Assembly (NCBI GenBank): GCA_011455275.1
Contig: CP015028.1
Location: forward strand, 1,090,911-1,154,910
Length of the DNA: 64,000 nucleotides
Direction of reading: 5' to 3'
DNA from: Pasteurellaceae bacterium Orientalotternb1
GTDB taxonomy: Bacteria; Pseudomonadota; Gammaproteobacteria; Enterobacterales; Pasteurellaceae
Numbering within the stretch: the stretch's first letter is position 1; each line of letters opens with the position of its first letter. The notes under the pieces were generated by a model. The model was given only the letters and a program-made list of their open reading frames with translations, made no database searches and had not been told where the DNA came from. Shown here piece after piece: positions 7,742 to 17,387 of this stretch. The position numbers were made by a program, and so were the translations under genes.

Positions 7742-9199
7742 ATGTTGAAACCAAGCCCTAAAAAATCTGACAAACCTTCCGATCCACAATTAGAACAAAT
7801 CAACATCGCTCCCCATTCTATTGAAGCTGAACAAGCGGTGCTTGGTGCATTAATGTTGAGCAGTGAACAGTGGGATAATGTTGCGGAGCGTTTACAGCCA
7901 ACAGATTTCTATAATTTTGCACACCGTACTATCTATGAGCAGATGATTGAACTGGTGCGAAATCATCAGCCGATTGATTTGATCACGCTCGATCAAGCCC
8001 TAAAAAATAAAGGCGTGTTGCAAGATGTCGGTGGTTTTGCTTATTTAGCCGAACTCTCAAAAAATACGCCAAGTGTAGCGAACGTGCTGACTTATGCAGA
8101 TATCATCAGCGAACGTGCCATTCGCCGCGAGTTAATTGCTGCAGGGAATAAAATTGCCGAAATCAGCTATCAGCCGAAAGGAATGTCGGTAAAAGATGTG
8201 TTGGATGAGGCGGAACGAGCGGTGTTCCATATCGCGGAAAAACGAACATCAAGTGATGAAGGGCCGAAAAACATTGATGCTATTTTGCTTGATACATTGG
8301 CTCGAATTGAGTTATTAGCCGCCAGTAAAAATAATGGTGGTGTGACAGGGGTCACCACTGGTTTTTCCGATTTAGATAAAAAAACCGCGGGTTTACAGCC
8401 TTCGGATTTAGTGATCGTTGCGGCACGTCCATCTATGGGAAAAACCACCTTTGCTATGAATTTGTGTGAAAATGCTTCTTTGGTAGATATTGATGAAACG
8501 GATGAACAGGGCAATGTCATCGGCAAAAAACCAAACAAACCAGTACTCATTTTCAGCCTTGAGATGCCCGCCGACCAAATTATGATGCGTATGTTGGCTT
8601 CCCTTTCTCGTGTGGATCAAACTAAAATTCGTACAGGACAGGTGAGTGATGATGAAGATTGGTCGAAAATTTCCAGTACCATGGCGATTTTGCAAGAACG
8701 TCGCAATATCTACATTGATGATAGTTCAGGGCTAACGCCAACAGAACTGCGTTCTCGTGCCAGACGAGTTTATCGGGAAAATGGCGGTTTGAGCTTGATT
8801 ATGGTGGATTACTTGCAGTTGATGCGAGCCCCAGGTTTTGCGGATAACCGCACCCTTGAAATTGCCGAAATTTCCCGCTCGCTCAAAGCCTTAGCCAAAG
8901 AACTGGAAGTGCCAGTGGTCGCACTTTCACAGCTTAACCGAAGCCTTGAACAGCGAGCGGACAAACGTCCTGTCAACTCCGATTTGCGTGAATCAGGCTC
9001 GATTGAGCAAGATGCCGACTTAATTATGTTTATTTATCGTGATGAAGTTTATCACGACAATTCCGATCTCAAGGGAATTGCTGAAATCATCATCGGTAAG
9101 CAGCGTAATGGTCCTATCGGGCGAGTAAGGCTGACTTTCCAAGGGCAATATTCCCGTTTTGATAATTATCACGGTGCGTCTTACGATGACGAATACTAA
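7742..9199 (+). CDS. dnaB: replicative DNA helicase DnaB
   Basis: Hexameric 5'-to-3' helicase that unwinds the replication fork and recruits primase. The N-terminal helical domain (about 20-130) is followed by a linker and a RecA-fold domain with Walker A ARPSMGKTT at residues 228-236, Walker B IMVDYLQLM and the SGSIEQDADLI motif. The 485-residue protein carries an acidic, flexible insertion at about 243-262 (rich in Asp and Glu, then NVIGKK) between the Walker A helix and PVLIFSLEM, where the E. coli protein is shorter. An AGAAGAG ribosome site precedes the ATG at 7742. Confidence 0.97.
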   Translation: MLKPSPKKSDKPSDPQLEQINIAPHSIEAEQAVLGALMLSSEQWDNVAERLQPTDFYNFAHRTIYEQMIELVRNHQPIDLITLDQALKNKGVLQDVGGFAYLAELSKNTPSVANVLTYADIISERAIRRELIAAGNKIAEISYQPKGMSVKDVLDEAERAVFHIAEKRTSSDEGPKNIDAILLDTLARIELLAASKNNGGVTGVTTGFSDLDKKTAGLQPSDLVIVAARPSMGKTTFAMNLCENASLVDIDETDEQGNVIGKKPNKPVLIFSLEMPADQIMMRMLASLSRVDQTKIRTGQVSDDEDWSKISSTMAILQERRNIYIDDSSGLTPTELRSRARRVYRENGGLSLIMVDYLQLMRAPGFADNRTLEIAEISRSLKALAKELEVPVVALSQLNRSLEQRADKRPVNSDLRESGSIEQDADLIMFIYRDEVYHDNSDLKGIAEIIIGKQRNGPIGRVRLTFQGQYSRFDNYHGASYDDEY

Positions 9200-9227
9200 T
9201 TTGCATTTTTGATTTGTTAAAGCCGAT

Positions 9228-9260
9228 ACAAGCGGTCAGATCTTCAAAAAATTTTGCAAA
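9228..9260 (+). repeat. extended DNA uptake signal
   Basis: ACAAGCGGTC core at 9228-9237 followed by ATTTTGCAAA ending at 9260; a full-length Apl-type signal between dnaB and ycgL. Confidence 0.9.
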
Positions 9261-9295
9261 TGGTAGGGAAGTTCTACCTAAAAACAAGGAAAATT

Positions 9296-9595
9296 ATGAT
9301 TTGTGCCATTTATAAAAGCTCAAAAAAAGAGGGAATGTATCTCTATGTGGCGAAGCGAGAACAATTTGATACGGTACCTGATGAACTTCGCCAAATTTTC
9401 GGTAAACCACAATTTGTTATGCTGTTTAATCTCAAGGGCGAAAAGCCACTCAAGCGGTTAGATAATCAAGACGTTTTGCAAAAGATCGAAACCCAAGGCT
9501 ATTATTTACAAATGCCACCGCCTGTTGAAAACTTACATCAAGCGTTTGTGACACAACAGCGAGCGAACCAATCTATTCAAAAAGGAAATTGCTAA
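9296..9595 (+). CDS. ycgL: YcgL-family protein
   Basis: Small cytoplasmic protein of the YcgL/UPF0745 family; structures exist for the family but no biochemical role is firmly known. The 99-residue product starts [18 protein letters not shown], the conserved N-terminus of the family, so the ATG at 9296 with AAGGAAA just upstream is preferred over a longer reading from 9254. Its stop codon overlaps the nrdR start in TAATG, so the two are probably translated as a coupled pair. Confidence 0.9.
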   Translation: MICAIYKSSKKEGMYLYVAKREQFDTVPDELRQIFGKPQFVMLFNLKGEKPLKRLDNQDVLQKIETQGYYLQMPPPVENLHQAFVTQQRANQSIQKGNC

Positions 9596-10050
9596 TGCGT
9601 TGCCCATTTTGTTCGGAAGAAGACAGCAAAGTGACTGACTCTCGTCTAACGGGAGATGGTTACCAAATTCGCCGTCGCCGTGAATGTCCAAAGTGCAAAG
9701 AACGTTTTACTACCTTTGAAACCGCAGAGCTGCTTGTGCCACATATCATCAAAAATAACGGTAATCGGGAGCCGTTTGATATTCAAAAATTACGCAAAGG
9801 CATTGCGTATGCACTTGAGAAACGCCCTGTTAGTACAAATGATGTAGAGCAGATGATCCAAAAAATTGTGCTGCAATTACAAGCACTTGGAGAACGGGAA
9901 GTGCCGAGTAAATTGGTCGGCAATTTAGTATTAGATGGGCTGAAAAGCTTAGATAAAGTCGCTTATATTCGTTTTGCTTCTATTTATCTTAGTTTTGATG
10001 ATATTGCAGAATTTACCAAAGAAATTGAGAAGCTGCGTTTAGACAGTTAA
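9595..10050 (+). CDS. nrdR: transcriptional repressor NrdR
   Basis: Zinc-finger/ATP-cone repressor of ribonucleotide reductase genes; it senses dATP/ATP and binds NrdR boxes. The 151-residue protein shows the zinc ribbon with Cys3, Cys6, Cys31 and Cys34 (CPFC and CPKC) and an ATP-cone domain from about residue 49 to 139. The ATG at 9595 gives the conserved MRCPFC start; a TTG two codons upstream is not needed. It overlaps the ycgL stop by one base and ends at a bidirectional terminator shared with greA. Confidence 0.95.
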   Translation: MRCPFCSEEDSKVTDSRLTGDGYQIRRRRECPKCKERFTTFETAELLVPHIIKNNGNREPFDIQKLRKGIAYALEKRPVSTNDVEQMIQKIVLQLQALGEREVPSKLVGNLVLDGLKSLDKVAYIRFASIYLSFDDIAEFTKEIEKLRLDS

Positions 10051-10058
10051 TCGGAGAG

Positions 10059-10083
10059 AAAAGGGCGTTTTAAACGCCCTTTT
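10059..10083. terminator. bidirectional terminator between nrdR and greA
   Basis: AAAAGGGCGTTT / AAACGCCCTTTT palindrome with A and T runs on both flanks; serves the convergent genes nrdR and greA. Confidence 0.85.
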
Positions 10084-10085
10084 GA

Positions 10086-10562
10086 CTAGAGATATTCCAC
10101 ATTGGTAATTTCAAATTCTACTTTACCGCCTGGGGTTTGAATAACCACAGATTCATCAACTTCCTTGCCAATTAAGCCACGAGCAATAGGCGAATTCACA
10201 GAAATTAAGCCTTCTTTAATGTTTGCTTCATCATCACCTACGATACGGTAAGTCACTTCTTCGTCGCTATCCACATTCAGTAGGGTGACAGTTGTACCAA
10301 AAATCACCTTGCCATTGTTAGGCATTGTGGTGACATCAATAATTTGGGCATTGCCTAGTTTGCCTTCAATTTCTTGAATTCGGCCTTCGCAGAATCCTTG
10401 CTGTTCACGTGCAGCGTGATATTCCGCATTTTCTTTTAAATCGCCATGTTCACGAGCTTCGGCAATCGCATTGATGATTTCTGGACGACGAACATTCTTT
10501 AAAAACTCGAGTTCATCACGCAGTAATGCTGCACCACGTACCGTCATTGGAATTTGTTTCAT
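10086..10562 (-). CDS. greA: transcription elongation factor GreA
   Basis: Binds the RNA polymerase secondary channel and stimulates cleavage of backtracked transcripts. The 158-residue protein shows the N-terminal coiled-coil hairpin with the acidic tip region ([15 protein letters not shown] at about 36-50) and the C-terminal FKBP-like domain with the conserved [10 protein letters not shown] segment. Length and start agree with the E. coli protein. An AAGGAAGC ribosome site precedes the ATG on the minus strand. Convergent with nrdR, divergent from dacB. Confidence 0.96.
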   Translation of the reverse strand: MKQIPMTVRGAALLRDELEFLKNVRRPEIINAIAEAREHGDLKENAEYHAAREQQGFCEGRIQEIEGKLGNAQIIDVTTMPNNGKVIFGTTVTLLNVDSDEEVTYRIVGDDEANIKEGLISVNSPIARGLIGKEVDESVVIQTPGGKVEFEITNVEYL

Positions 10563-10678
10563 ATGCTTCCTTTTTTATTTTAGATCATAGGGGCTGATGA
10601 ATGATCAATAGCCCCTATTTACGAATAGATTTTAAACCGATATTATTCATTTTCTTTTTAAAAATAGCAACCTTGATT

Positions 10679-12112
10679 ATGATTTCCTCTCTTCGCAAAT
10701 TTTCGCTTTTTTTCGGATTGTGTTGTTTTTCAGTGGCAAATGCCAAAATTGATGTCCCTTCTTTGCTTGAAACCCTACCAGAAGGGGCTTCAGCCAGTTT
10801 AATTGCCAAAAATCTTGATACGGGGCAAATTATTGTAGATTATCAAAGTAAAACCTTTATGTTGCCCGCCAGTACCCAAAAAGTATTGACCGCATTGGCA
10901 ACACGTTTGGCACTTCCTGAAGATTTTCGTTTTGAAACCGCATTTTTAGCCGATGGAAAAGTTGAAAATGGTGTACTGAAAGGGAATTTAATTGCTCGTT
11001 TTACAGGGGATCCCGATCTTCAAAGCGGACAATTAACAAAACTGGTGAATGAGCTGAAAAAACAAGGCATTAATCAGATCAGTGGCGATCTCGTTTTAGA
11101 TACTTCCGTGTTCGCAAGTCATGATAAAGCAGCTGGGTGGGTGTGGAATGATTTAACTGTTTGTTTCAGTGCCCCACCAGCAGCAATTAACATTGATAAT
11201 AACTGTTTTTATGTCAACTTAGATGCAAATCAACCAGCAGGAAGTCCTGTTAAAGTCGATGTGCCAGCGGCTTACCCAATCCAAGTTTTTAGCTCGGCTT
11301 ATGTTGCAGACAAGGCGGAAGCGGGATACTGTTTGCTCGATGCTATTGTCAGTGATAACAACCGTTATCACATTAAAGGCTGTATGTCGCGTCAAAGTAA
11401 ACCGTTTGGATTGAGTTTTGCTGTTCAAGATCCTACCGCTTATGGTGCCAATATCATCAAATCTCAACTTAAACGGGCAGGCATTGCATTTAATGGGCAA
11501 GTTCAGCAATCCGCAAAAAAGGTTGAAGGTACAGTGTTAGCGGTGCATTACTCTGATTCGCTAGCGGATTTGCTCAAAAAAATGATGAAAAAATCAGATA
11601 ACCAGATTGCAGATGCGTTATTTCGCACGATTGCTAATCAACTACATAAACGTCCAGCATCTTTTCCATTAGCAAGCCACACCGTGCATAATTTATTGAA
11701 AACCAAAACTAATATGAAGTTGGATAACAGTGTCATTATTGATGGATCAGGGCTTTCTCGCCATAACCAAGTAAGTGCAGAAACAATGCTCCAATCATTG
11801 GAATTTATCGCTAAAAATGAAACCCAACTTCACTTGCTTGAAACGTTTCCAATTGCAGGGGTAGATGGCACCCTTGCGGGACGAGGTTCAATGACAACCG
11901 AACCATTAGCCAAAAATATTATGGCAAAAACAGGGGCATTGAAAGGTGTATATAATTTAGCGGGGTTTATGACCAATGCACGAGGTGAACGAATTGCATT
12001 TGTTCAATTTATCAACGGCTATTCAACATCTAGCGATAATGAACGTAAAACAAAGCGTGCACCTTTAAACCAATTTGAGAACAGCTTTTTTATGAGTTTA
12101 TATAATGAATAG
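10679..12112 (+). CDS. dacB: D-alanyl-D-alanine carboxypeptidase/endopeptidase, PBP4
   Basis: Periplasmic low-molecular-weight penicillin-binding protein that trims D-Ala and cleaves peptide cross-links in peptidoglycan. The three active-site motifs are present: SXXK as STQK, SDN as KKSDNQ, and KTG as AKTGAL near the C-terminus, with the large insert domain typical of class C PBPs between the first two. The ATG at 10679 yields a Sec signal peptide ending near VANA-K and 477 residues; the reading frame extends upstream to 10601 but without a better start. It is followed by a terminator shared with rnpB. Confidence 0.93.
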   Translation: MISSLRKFSLFFGLCCFSVANAKIDVPSLLETLPEGASASLIAKNLDTGQIIVDYQSKTFMLPASTQKVLTALATRLALPEDFRFETAFLADGKVENGVLKGNLIARFTGDPDLQSGQLTKLVNELKKQGINQISGDLVLDTSVFASHDKAAGWVWNDLTVCFSAPPAAINIDNNCFYVNLDANQPAGSPVKVDVPAAYPIQVFSSAYVADKAEAGYCLLDAIVSDNNRYHIKGCMSRQSKPFGLSFAVQDPTAYGANIIKSQLKRAGIAFNGQVQQSAKKVEGTVLAVHYSDSLADLLKKMMKKSDNQIADALFRTIANQLHKRPASFPLASHTVHNLLKTKTNMKLDNSVIIDGSGLSRHNQVSAETMLQSLEFIAKNETQLHLLETFPIAGVDGTLAGRGSMTTEPLAKNIMAKTGALKGVYNLAGFMTNARGERIAFVQFINGYSTSSDNERKTKRAPLNQFENSFFMSLYNE

Positions 12113-12151
12113 AGAAACAGAAAATAAAATTCAAGTAACTCATTGATAAAT

Positions 12152-12179
12152 AAAAAAGGCGTTTGAAACGCCTTTTTTA
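12152..12179. terminator. bidirectional terminator between dacB and rnpB
   Basis: AAAAAAGGCGTTT / AAACGCCTTTTTT hairpin with A and T runs on both sides; it ends the rnpB transcript on the minus strand and dacB on the plus strand. Confidence 0.88.
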
Positions 12180-12189
12180 TTGGAAAAAG

Positions 12190-12582
12190 AAAGTGAGTTG
12201 GTCGATAAGCCGAGTTCTGTCGTGGGCAATCATTCCTCTAGGCGTATATTCACATATACGCTCAAGCAACCTACCCGAATCCCAAGCGGGCAACTCGTTG
12301 GATTCCTATTTGGTCTTGCTACGAGTGGAGTTTACCTTGCCGTGAATTGTTACCAATCACGCGGTGTGCTCTTACCACACCCTTTCACCCTTACCACTTC
12401 TTCGGAGGAAATAAGAAGTGGCGGTCTGCTCTCTGTTGCACTTGTCGTGGGCTCACGCCCCCCAGGTGTTACCTGGCACTCTGCCCTGTGTAGCTCGGAC
12501 TTTCCTCTCGTTCACTTGTCCCCTAGTTTACGCATAGCGAATTTGAGGGCTTCAATAAACCAGCGATTGCCTAACCAACTCA
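12190..12582 (-). ncRNA. rnpB: RNase P RNA, type A
   Basis: Catalytic RNA of RNase P, which matures tRNA 5' ends. On the minus strand the 5' end GAGTTGGTTAGGCAATCG pairs with the 3' end CGACCAACTC to form P1. Signature blocks follow in order: GAGGAAAGTCCGAGC, CAGGGCAGAGTGCCAGG, AACAGAGAGC, AAGGGTGAAAGGGTG, GGTAAACTCC, and the ACAGAACTCGGCTTATCG block near the 3' end. Apparent reading frames over this region on the plus strand are spurious. Ends are accurate to a few bases. A USS and the gpmA region lie upstream; the terminator at 12152-12179 lies downstream. Confidence 0.96.
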
Positions 12583-12624
12583 GGCGGCGAAGTATAGCGG
12601 AGTTGCAAAAAATTGCAAGGATCT

Positions 12625-12634
12625 GACCGCTTGT
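12625..12634 (-). repeat. DNA uptake signal core
   Basis: Exact GACCGCTTGT with TTGCAAAAAATTGCAA just before it; upstream of rnpB. Confidence 0.85.
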
Positions 12635-12684
12635 AGGCCAAAAAATAAGAGCAGGTGATAATCTGCCCTTAGGTATAGGATAAA

Positions 12685-13368
12685 TTATAAATAGAACTTC
12701 TCAATGAAGTTTAAGTTGTCGTCCAATTTCAACACTAACGGCTGACCAGTCGGGATTTCGAAATCCATAATATCTGCATCAGAAATACCGATGATGTGTT
12801 TCGCTAAAGCACGCAATGAGTTACCGTGAGCGGTAACGAGCACACGTTTGCCAGAAAGTAACGCAGGTGCGATTTGGTCTTCCCAAAACGGTAATACACG
12901 CTCAAGGGTGATTTTTAAGTTTTCTGCATTTGGCACCACATCACTTGGTAAGTGAGCATAGCGGCGGTCGTTGTGAGCAGAGTTTGGATCTGTTGGATCA
13001 AGATCGGGCGGAGAAATATCGTAAGAACGACGCCAGATGTGAACTTGCTCATCACCGTATTTTTCTGCGGTTTCTTTTTTGTCTAAACCTTGCAATGCAC
13101 CGTAGTGACGCTCATTTAAACGCCAGTTTTTCACTTGTGGGATCCAAAGTTGGTTAGATTCTTCTAACACAATGTTACACGTTTTGATCGCACGGGTTAA
13201 AACTGAAGTAAAAGCGATGTCGAATTCATAGCCTGCGTCTAACAATTTTTTACCCGCTGCTTTTGCTTCTTCCACACCACGCTCGGTAAGGTTCACATCA
13301 CGCCAGCCAGTAAATAAATTTTTAGCATTCCACTCACTGAAACCGTGGCGAATAAAGACTAATTCCAT
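12685..13368 (-). CDS. gpmA: 2,3-bisphosphoglycerate-dependent phosphoglycerate mutase
   Basis: Glycolytic enzyme interconverting 3- and 2-phosphoglycerate through a phosphohistidine. The RHG motif with catalytic His8 (IRHGFSEWN) is at the N-terminus, the TERG and NERHYG substrate-binding blocks follow, and the second catalytic His is in [10 protein letters not shown] near residue 180. The 227-residue protein matches the short dPGM form found in Haemophilus. An AGGAGA ribosome site lies just before the ATG at 13368. It is divergent from lepA across a 262-base region holding a full uptake signal. Confidence 0.96.
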   Translation of the reverse strand: MELVFIRHGFSEWNAKNLFTGWRDVNLTERGVEEAKAAGKKLLDAGYEFDIAFTSVLTRAIKTCNIVLEESNQLWIPQVKNWRLNERHYGALQGLDKKETAEKYGDEQVHIWRRSYDISPPDLDPTDPNSAHNDRRYAHLPSDVVPNAENLKITLERVLPFWEDQIAPALLSGKRVLVTAHGNSLRALAKHIIGISDADIMDFEIPTGQPLVLKLDDNLNFIEKFYL

Positions 13369-13491
13369 ACGTTCTCCTATTAGAAAGTTGATGATTTGAA
13401 AACTCGCTCTTTATAGCAAAATTTGTCTGAATTTGAAATAGCCTGCGACTTTTCTTTGCGGCAAAGCTGATTTTTCGCAAAGAATTGGCAT

Positions 13492-13524
13492 ACAAGCGGT
13501 CAGATTTTCGGAAAGTTTTGCAAA
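13492..13524 (+). repeat. extended DNA uptake signal
   Basis: ACAAGCGGTC at 13492-13501 with GTTTTGCAAA ending at 13524, in the gpmA-lepA divergent region. Confidence 0.88.
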
Positions 13525-13630
13525 TGATGGCGTAACCCACTGCTTTCTTTTTCATTTTTGCGGAAATTCAGGTACAATCCGCCGATTATTTTTCTTTTAA
13601 CTATGACTATTTAGGACATTCGTTGCCCTT

Positions 13631-15430
13631 ATGAAAATGCAGAATATTCGTAACTTTTCTATTATTGCTCACATCGACCACGGTAAATCGACCCTTTCTG
13701 ACCGCTTGATCCAAACTTGCGGCGGTTTGAGTGATCGTGAAATGGAAGCCCAAGTGCTTGACTCGATGGATTTAGAGCGTGAGCGTGGCATTACCATTAA
13801 AGCTCAAAGCGTAACCCTCAACTACAAAGCCAAAGATGGCGAAACCTACCAGTTAAACTTTATCGACACCCCAGGGCACGTCGATTTTTCCTATGAAGTT
13901 TCTCGTTCATTAGCCGCTTGTGAAGGGGCGTTGTTGGTGGTCGATGCAGGGCAAGGCGTGGAAGCCCAAACCTTGGCAAACTGCTACACGGCGATTGAAA
14001 TGGATTTGGAAGTTGTCCCGATTTTGAACAAAATCGACCTGCCTGCGGCTGAACCAGAGCGTGTGGCGGAAGAGATCGAAGATATTGTCGGCATTGATGC
14101 GATGGAAGCGGTGCGTTGTTCGGCAAAAACGGGGTTAGGCATTGATTTAGTGCTTGAAGAGATTGTCGCGAAAATTCCTGCCCCTGAAGGCGACCCTGAT
14201 GCCCCGTTACAGGCGTTGATCATCGACTCTTGGTTCGATAACTACTTGGGTGTGGTGTCATTGGTGCGAGTGAAAAACGGCTCGATCAAAAAAGGCGACA
14301 AAATCAAAGTGATGTCCACAGGGCAGTCTTACAATGTTGATCGTCTTGGTATTTTCACTCCGAAACAAGTGGATACCTCGGAACTCAAAACAGGTGAAGT
14401 GGGTTGGGTCGTCTGTGCGATCAAGGATATTTTGGGGGCACCTGTCGGCGATACGCTCACCTCTCATCACCATTCGGCAACGGAAGCCTTACCTGGTTTT
14501 AAAAAGGTGAAACCGCAGGTGTATGCGGGCTTGTTCCCGATTAGTTCGGACGATTACGAAGCCTTCCGTGATGCACTCGGCAAATTGAGCTTAAACGATG
14601 CGTCATTATTCTACGAGCCAGAAAATTCAACAGCGTTAGGCTTCGGCTTCCGTTGCGGTTTCTTGGGCTTGTTGCATATGGAAATTATCCAAGAGCGTTT
14701 GGAGCGTGAATACGATCTTGACCTCATCACCACCGCCCCAACGGTCGTGTACGAAGTGGAACAAACTAATGGCGAAGTGGTCTATGTCGATAGTCCGTCA
14801 AAACTGCCACCAATTAGCAATATTGCCGATATTCGTGAACCGATTGCTGAATGTAATATGCTTGTGCCACAAGAGTTTTTGGGCAACGTGATTACCCTTT
14901 GCGTAGAAAAACGTGGTGTGCAAACCAATATGGTTTATCACGGCAACCAAATCGCCTTAACTTACGAAATCCCAATGGGTGAAGTGGTGTTAGACTTCTT
15001 TGACCGTTTGAAATCGACTTCCCGTGGCTATGCGTCGTTGGACTACGGCTTCAAACGTTTCCAATCAGCAGATATGGTGCGGGTCGATATTATGATCAAC
15101 GGCGAACGGGTTGATGCCTTGGCGTTAATCGTCCACAAAGCGAATGCTCCATACCGTGGGCGTGAGTTGGTGGAAAAAATGAAAGAACTTATTCCACGTC
15201 AGCAATTCGACATCGCTATCCAAGCTGCCATCGGCAACCACATCATCGCCCGTTCAACGGTGAAACAGTTGCGTAAAAACGTATTGGCAAAATGTTACGG
15301 AGGGGATGTCAGCCGTAAGAAAAAACTGTTACAGAAACAGAAAGAGGGTAAAAAACGAATGAAATCCCTTGGTAACGTGGAAGTGCCACAAGAAGCCTTC
15401 TTAGCGATTTTGCACGTGGGCAAGGATTAA
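13631..15430 (+). CDS. lepA: elongation factor 4 (LepA)
   Basis: Ribosome-bound translational GTPase linked to back-translocation and to ribosome biogenesis. The G1 motif AHIDHGKST lies at about residues 13-21, DTPGHVDF and NKIDLP follow, then EF-G-like domains II, III and V and the LepA-specific C-terminal domain ending in [16 protein letters not shown]. It is 599 residues, the usual length. Translation may start at the ATG at 13631 or two codons later. It is the first gene of lepA-lepB-rnc-era, the order known from H. influenzae and E. coli. Confidence 0.97.
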   Translation: MKMQNIRNFSIIAHIDHGKSTLSDRLIQTCGGLSDREMEAQVLDSMDLERERGITIKAQSVTLNYKAKDGETYQLNFIDTPGHVDFSYEVSRSLAACEGALLVVDAGQGVEAQTLANCYTAIEMDLEVVPILNKIDLPAAEPERVAEEIEDIVGIDAMEAVRCSAKTGLGIDLVLEEIVAKIPAPEGDPDAPLQALIIDSWFDNYLGVVSLVRVKNGSIKKGDKIKVMSTGQSYNVDRLGIFTPKQVDTSELKTGEVGWVVCAIKDILGAPVGDTLTSHHHSATEALPGFKKVKPQVYAGLFPISSDDYEAFRDALGKLSLNDASLFYEPENSTALGFGFRCGFLGLLHMEIIQERLEREYDLDLITTAPTVVYEVEQTNGEVVYVDSPSKLPPISNIADIREPIAECNMLVPQEFLGNVITLCVEKRGVQTNMVYHGNQIALTYEIPMGEVVLDFFDRLKSTSRGYASLDYGFKRFQSADMVRVDIMINGERVDALALIVHKANAPYRGRELVEKMKELIPRQQFDIAIQAAIGNHIIARSTVKQLRKNVLAKCYGGDVSRKKKLLQKQKEGKKRMKSLGNVEVPQEAFLAILHVGKD

Positions 15431-15440
15431 TTATCAAGTA

Positions 15441-15517
15441 AGATGGGGCTTGACCCACTACAAGCGGTCAGATTTTCTGAATTTTTTGCAAAATTTTGCA
15501 GGGAACCGACCGCTTGT
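15441..15517. repeat. GTGGG-type repeat fragment with inverted USS pair
   Basis: A GATGGGGCTTGACCCAC fragment (15441-15458) of the repeat family also found at 17388 and 52069 is followed by a USS core at 15460-15469 (plus) and one at 15508-15517 (minus), with two TTTTGCA blocks between. It lies between lepA and lepB, and a hairpin here could weaken read-through. Confidence 0.6.
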
Positions 15518-15537
15518 GGCTTAAATAGGAGAGAAAA

Positions 15538-16500
15538 ATGGCAAATATTCTGCCGATTATTTTTATCGCCGCTTTGTACGGCGTTTGGAAAGTGTTAGAT
15601 GGCATGCAGCTGCCTAATACCATTTCGATTATTTTAGTTGGGTTAGTGGTGATTTGTGGAGGCTTTGCGGCGTTTTATAAATTCAGTGCCGAGCCTCGTC
15701 GCAAAGCGAAAATTGTCCGTGAGCAGAAACGTCTAGGGCGTGAATTAACTGCCGAAGAGCTGAAAGAAATTCAGCTTCGCTCTGCGGTTGGCGAGTTTTT
15801 GGCATCATTATTTGGCGTGTTGTTCTTTGTTACTGTACTGCGTTCGTTCTTGTTTGAACCTTTCCAAATTCCTAGTGGCTCAATGGAGCCGACCTTGCGT
15901 GTGGGCGATTTCTTGATCGTGGAAAAATACGCTTACGGCATTAAAGATCCGATTTGGCAAAATACCTTGATCGAAACAGGCAAAGTGCAACGGGGCGATG
16001 TGGTAGTGTTTAAAGCACCAAAACAGCCGCATATCGATTACATTAAACGGGTTGTCGGGGTTGGCGGCGATAAAGTGCAATATGATTTTGCTACACAGCA
16101 GCTGACGGTAACGCACGGTGATACGGGCGAAGTGAAAGTGTTCCAATATAGCCAAGGCAAACCAAACCCAGATTTCTTCTACCACGGCGATATGCAGATG
16201 GAACGCACCGAAACGGGTGATGTCACGCATCAGATTTTGAACAATCCACAGCCGTTTAATTATGCTCCATATTTCTTCAAGCAAGAAGGTTTAAATGCAG
16301 GCGAATGGCTTGTGCCACAAGGGCATTATTTCGTGATGGGCGACAATCGTGATAACAGTGAAGACAGCCGTTTCTGGGGTTTTGTGCCAGAGAAAAATTT
16401 AGTCGGTAAAGCCACATTTCTCTGGCTCAGTTTAGACAAAAAGCCGAACGAATTCCCAACAGGGCTTCGTTTCGAGAGAATGTTTACCTCGATTAAATAA
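15538..16500 (+). CDS. lepB: signal peptidase I
   Basis: Inner-membrane serine protease that removes Sec and Tat signal peptides on the periplasmic side. Two N-terminal membrane segments are visible (about 1-20 and 28-48, with a further hydrophobic stretch at 86-104 before the catalytic domain). The catalytic dyad is Ser115 in SGSMEPT and Lys170 in YIKRVVG, and the conserved box MGDNRDNSEDSR is near residue 266. The 320 residues are typical for the group. AGGAGAG precedes the ATG. It is separated from rnc by a 215-base repeat-like element. Confidence 0.96.
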   Translation: MANILPIIFIAALYGVWKVLDGMQLPNTISIILVGLVVICGGFAAFYKFSAEPRRKAKIVREQKRLGRELTAEELKEIQLRSAVGEFLASLFGVLFFVTVLRSFLFEPFQIPSGSMEPTLRVGDFLIVEKYAYGIKDPIWQNTLIETGKVQRGDVVVFKAPKQPHIDYIKRVVGVGGDKVQYDFATQQLTVTHGDTGEVKVFQYSQGKPNPDFFYHGDMQMERTETGDVTHQILNNPQPFNYAPYFFKQEGLNAGEWLVPQGHYFVMGDNRDNSEDSRFWGFVPEKNLVGKATFLWLSLDKKPNEFPTGLRFERMFTSIK

Positions 16501-16508
16501 ATAATTCT

Positions 16509-16705
16509 TCCCCCGCTTGCGGGGGAAGTACCTTGCGAAGCAAGGGGTAAGGGGGACAAGCGGTAAGATTCTGAGTAAATTTTGCAAATAGCCCCCTTCG
16601 GTTTCGCTTCGCTTAACCAATTACTCGCTCCGCTCGCCCTTCGGGTCGCTGGCAAAGCCAACGCTCAAATGCTAAAGCATTTGTCCTTCCGCAAGCGGGG
16701 GCAGA
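16509..16705. repeat. intergenic palindromic element with terminal inverted repeats
   Basis: The 197 bases between lepB and rnc begin with CCCCCGCTTGCGG (16510-16522) and end with CCGCAAGCGGGGG (16689-16701), a 13-bp inverted repeat. Inside are several more hairpins: CCTTGCGAAGCAAGG (16531-16545), AAATGCTAAAGCATTT (16667-16682), a CGCCCTTCGGGTCG stem region, and a variant uptake signal ACAAGCGGTA with TTTTGCAAA (16556-16588). It codes for nothing obvious. It looks like a non-autonomous palindromic repeat and may form RNA structure within the lepB-rnc transcript. Confidence 0.6.
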
Positions 16706-16715
16706 ATTAAACACT

Positions 16716-17387
16716 ATGCAACTAGAACGATTACAACGAACGTTAGGTTACCAATTTACTAACCTTGATTACCTCAAACAAGCCTTGACGCATCGCAGTG
16801 CAGCATCGCAAAACAACGAACGCCTTGAATTTTTGGGCGACTCCATTCTGAATTTTGCCATCGGCAAAGCCCTGTATGAAAAATTCCCGAAAGCGAATGA
16901 AGGTGAATTAAGCCGAATGCGTGCGGCATTGGTGAAAGAGCAGACTCTTGCGATTGTCGCTCGCCAATTTGAATTGGGCGAACATCTCAAACTTGGTGCA
17001 GGTGAGCTAAAAAGTGGTGGTCATCGCCGAGAGTCGATTTTATCTGATTGCGTTGAAGCAATTATTGCCGCCATCTATTTAGATGCGGGCATCGACCAAG
17101 CACAGGAACGGGTGTATCACTGGTACGAAACGCTGTTAAGCGAAATGAAACCTGGTGAAGCACAAAAAGATCCCAAAACCCGTTTGCAAGAATTTTTACA
17201 AGCCCGCAAAATGAATTTGCCTGATTATCAAGTGATTGATATTAAAGGCGAAGCCCATAACCAAACCTTTAAAGTGAGCTGTAAAATAGCCAAAGTCGAT
17301 GACGTTTTTATCGGCACTGGCACCAGCCGCCGCAAAGCCGAACAACATGCGGCAGAGCAGGTGATTGAGAAATTGAATATTAAATAA
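16716..17387 (+). CDS. rnc: ribonuclease III
   Basis: Endonuclease for double-stranded RNA that processes rRNA precursors and many structured mRNAs. The RNase III signature ERLEFLGDS lies at residues 35-43 with the catalytic acids, [14 protein letters not shown] carries the second acidic cluster, and a double-stranded RNA binding domain occupies about residues 153-222 (DPKTRLQE at its start, [14 protein letters not shown] at its end). It is 223 residues. It is followed directly by era, the classical rnc-era pair, but a repeat element lies between them here. Confidence 0.96.
   Translation: MQLERLQRTLGYQFTNLDYLKQALTHRSAASQNNERLEFLGDSILNFAIGKALYEKFPKANEGELSRMRAALVKEQTLAIVARQFELGEHLKLGAGELKSGGHRRESILSDCVEAIIAAIYLDAGIDQAQERVYHWYETLLSEMKPGEAQKDPKTRLQEFLQARKMNLPDYQVIDIKGEAHNQTFKVSCKIAKVDDVFIGTGTSRRKAEQHAAEQVIEKLNIK

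Noticed and set aside
12180-12626. Open frames of 60 and 148 codons on the plus strand
   Set aside because: They lie antisense over the RNase P RNA, whose signature blocks and P1 pairing are unmistakable; translation products have no protein-like character.
13685-13720. Uptake signal in the lepA 5' region (TGACCGCTTGATCC)
   Set aside because: Only nine of ten core bases match and there is no AT-rich half; part of a conserved coding stretch (SDRLIQ).
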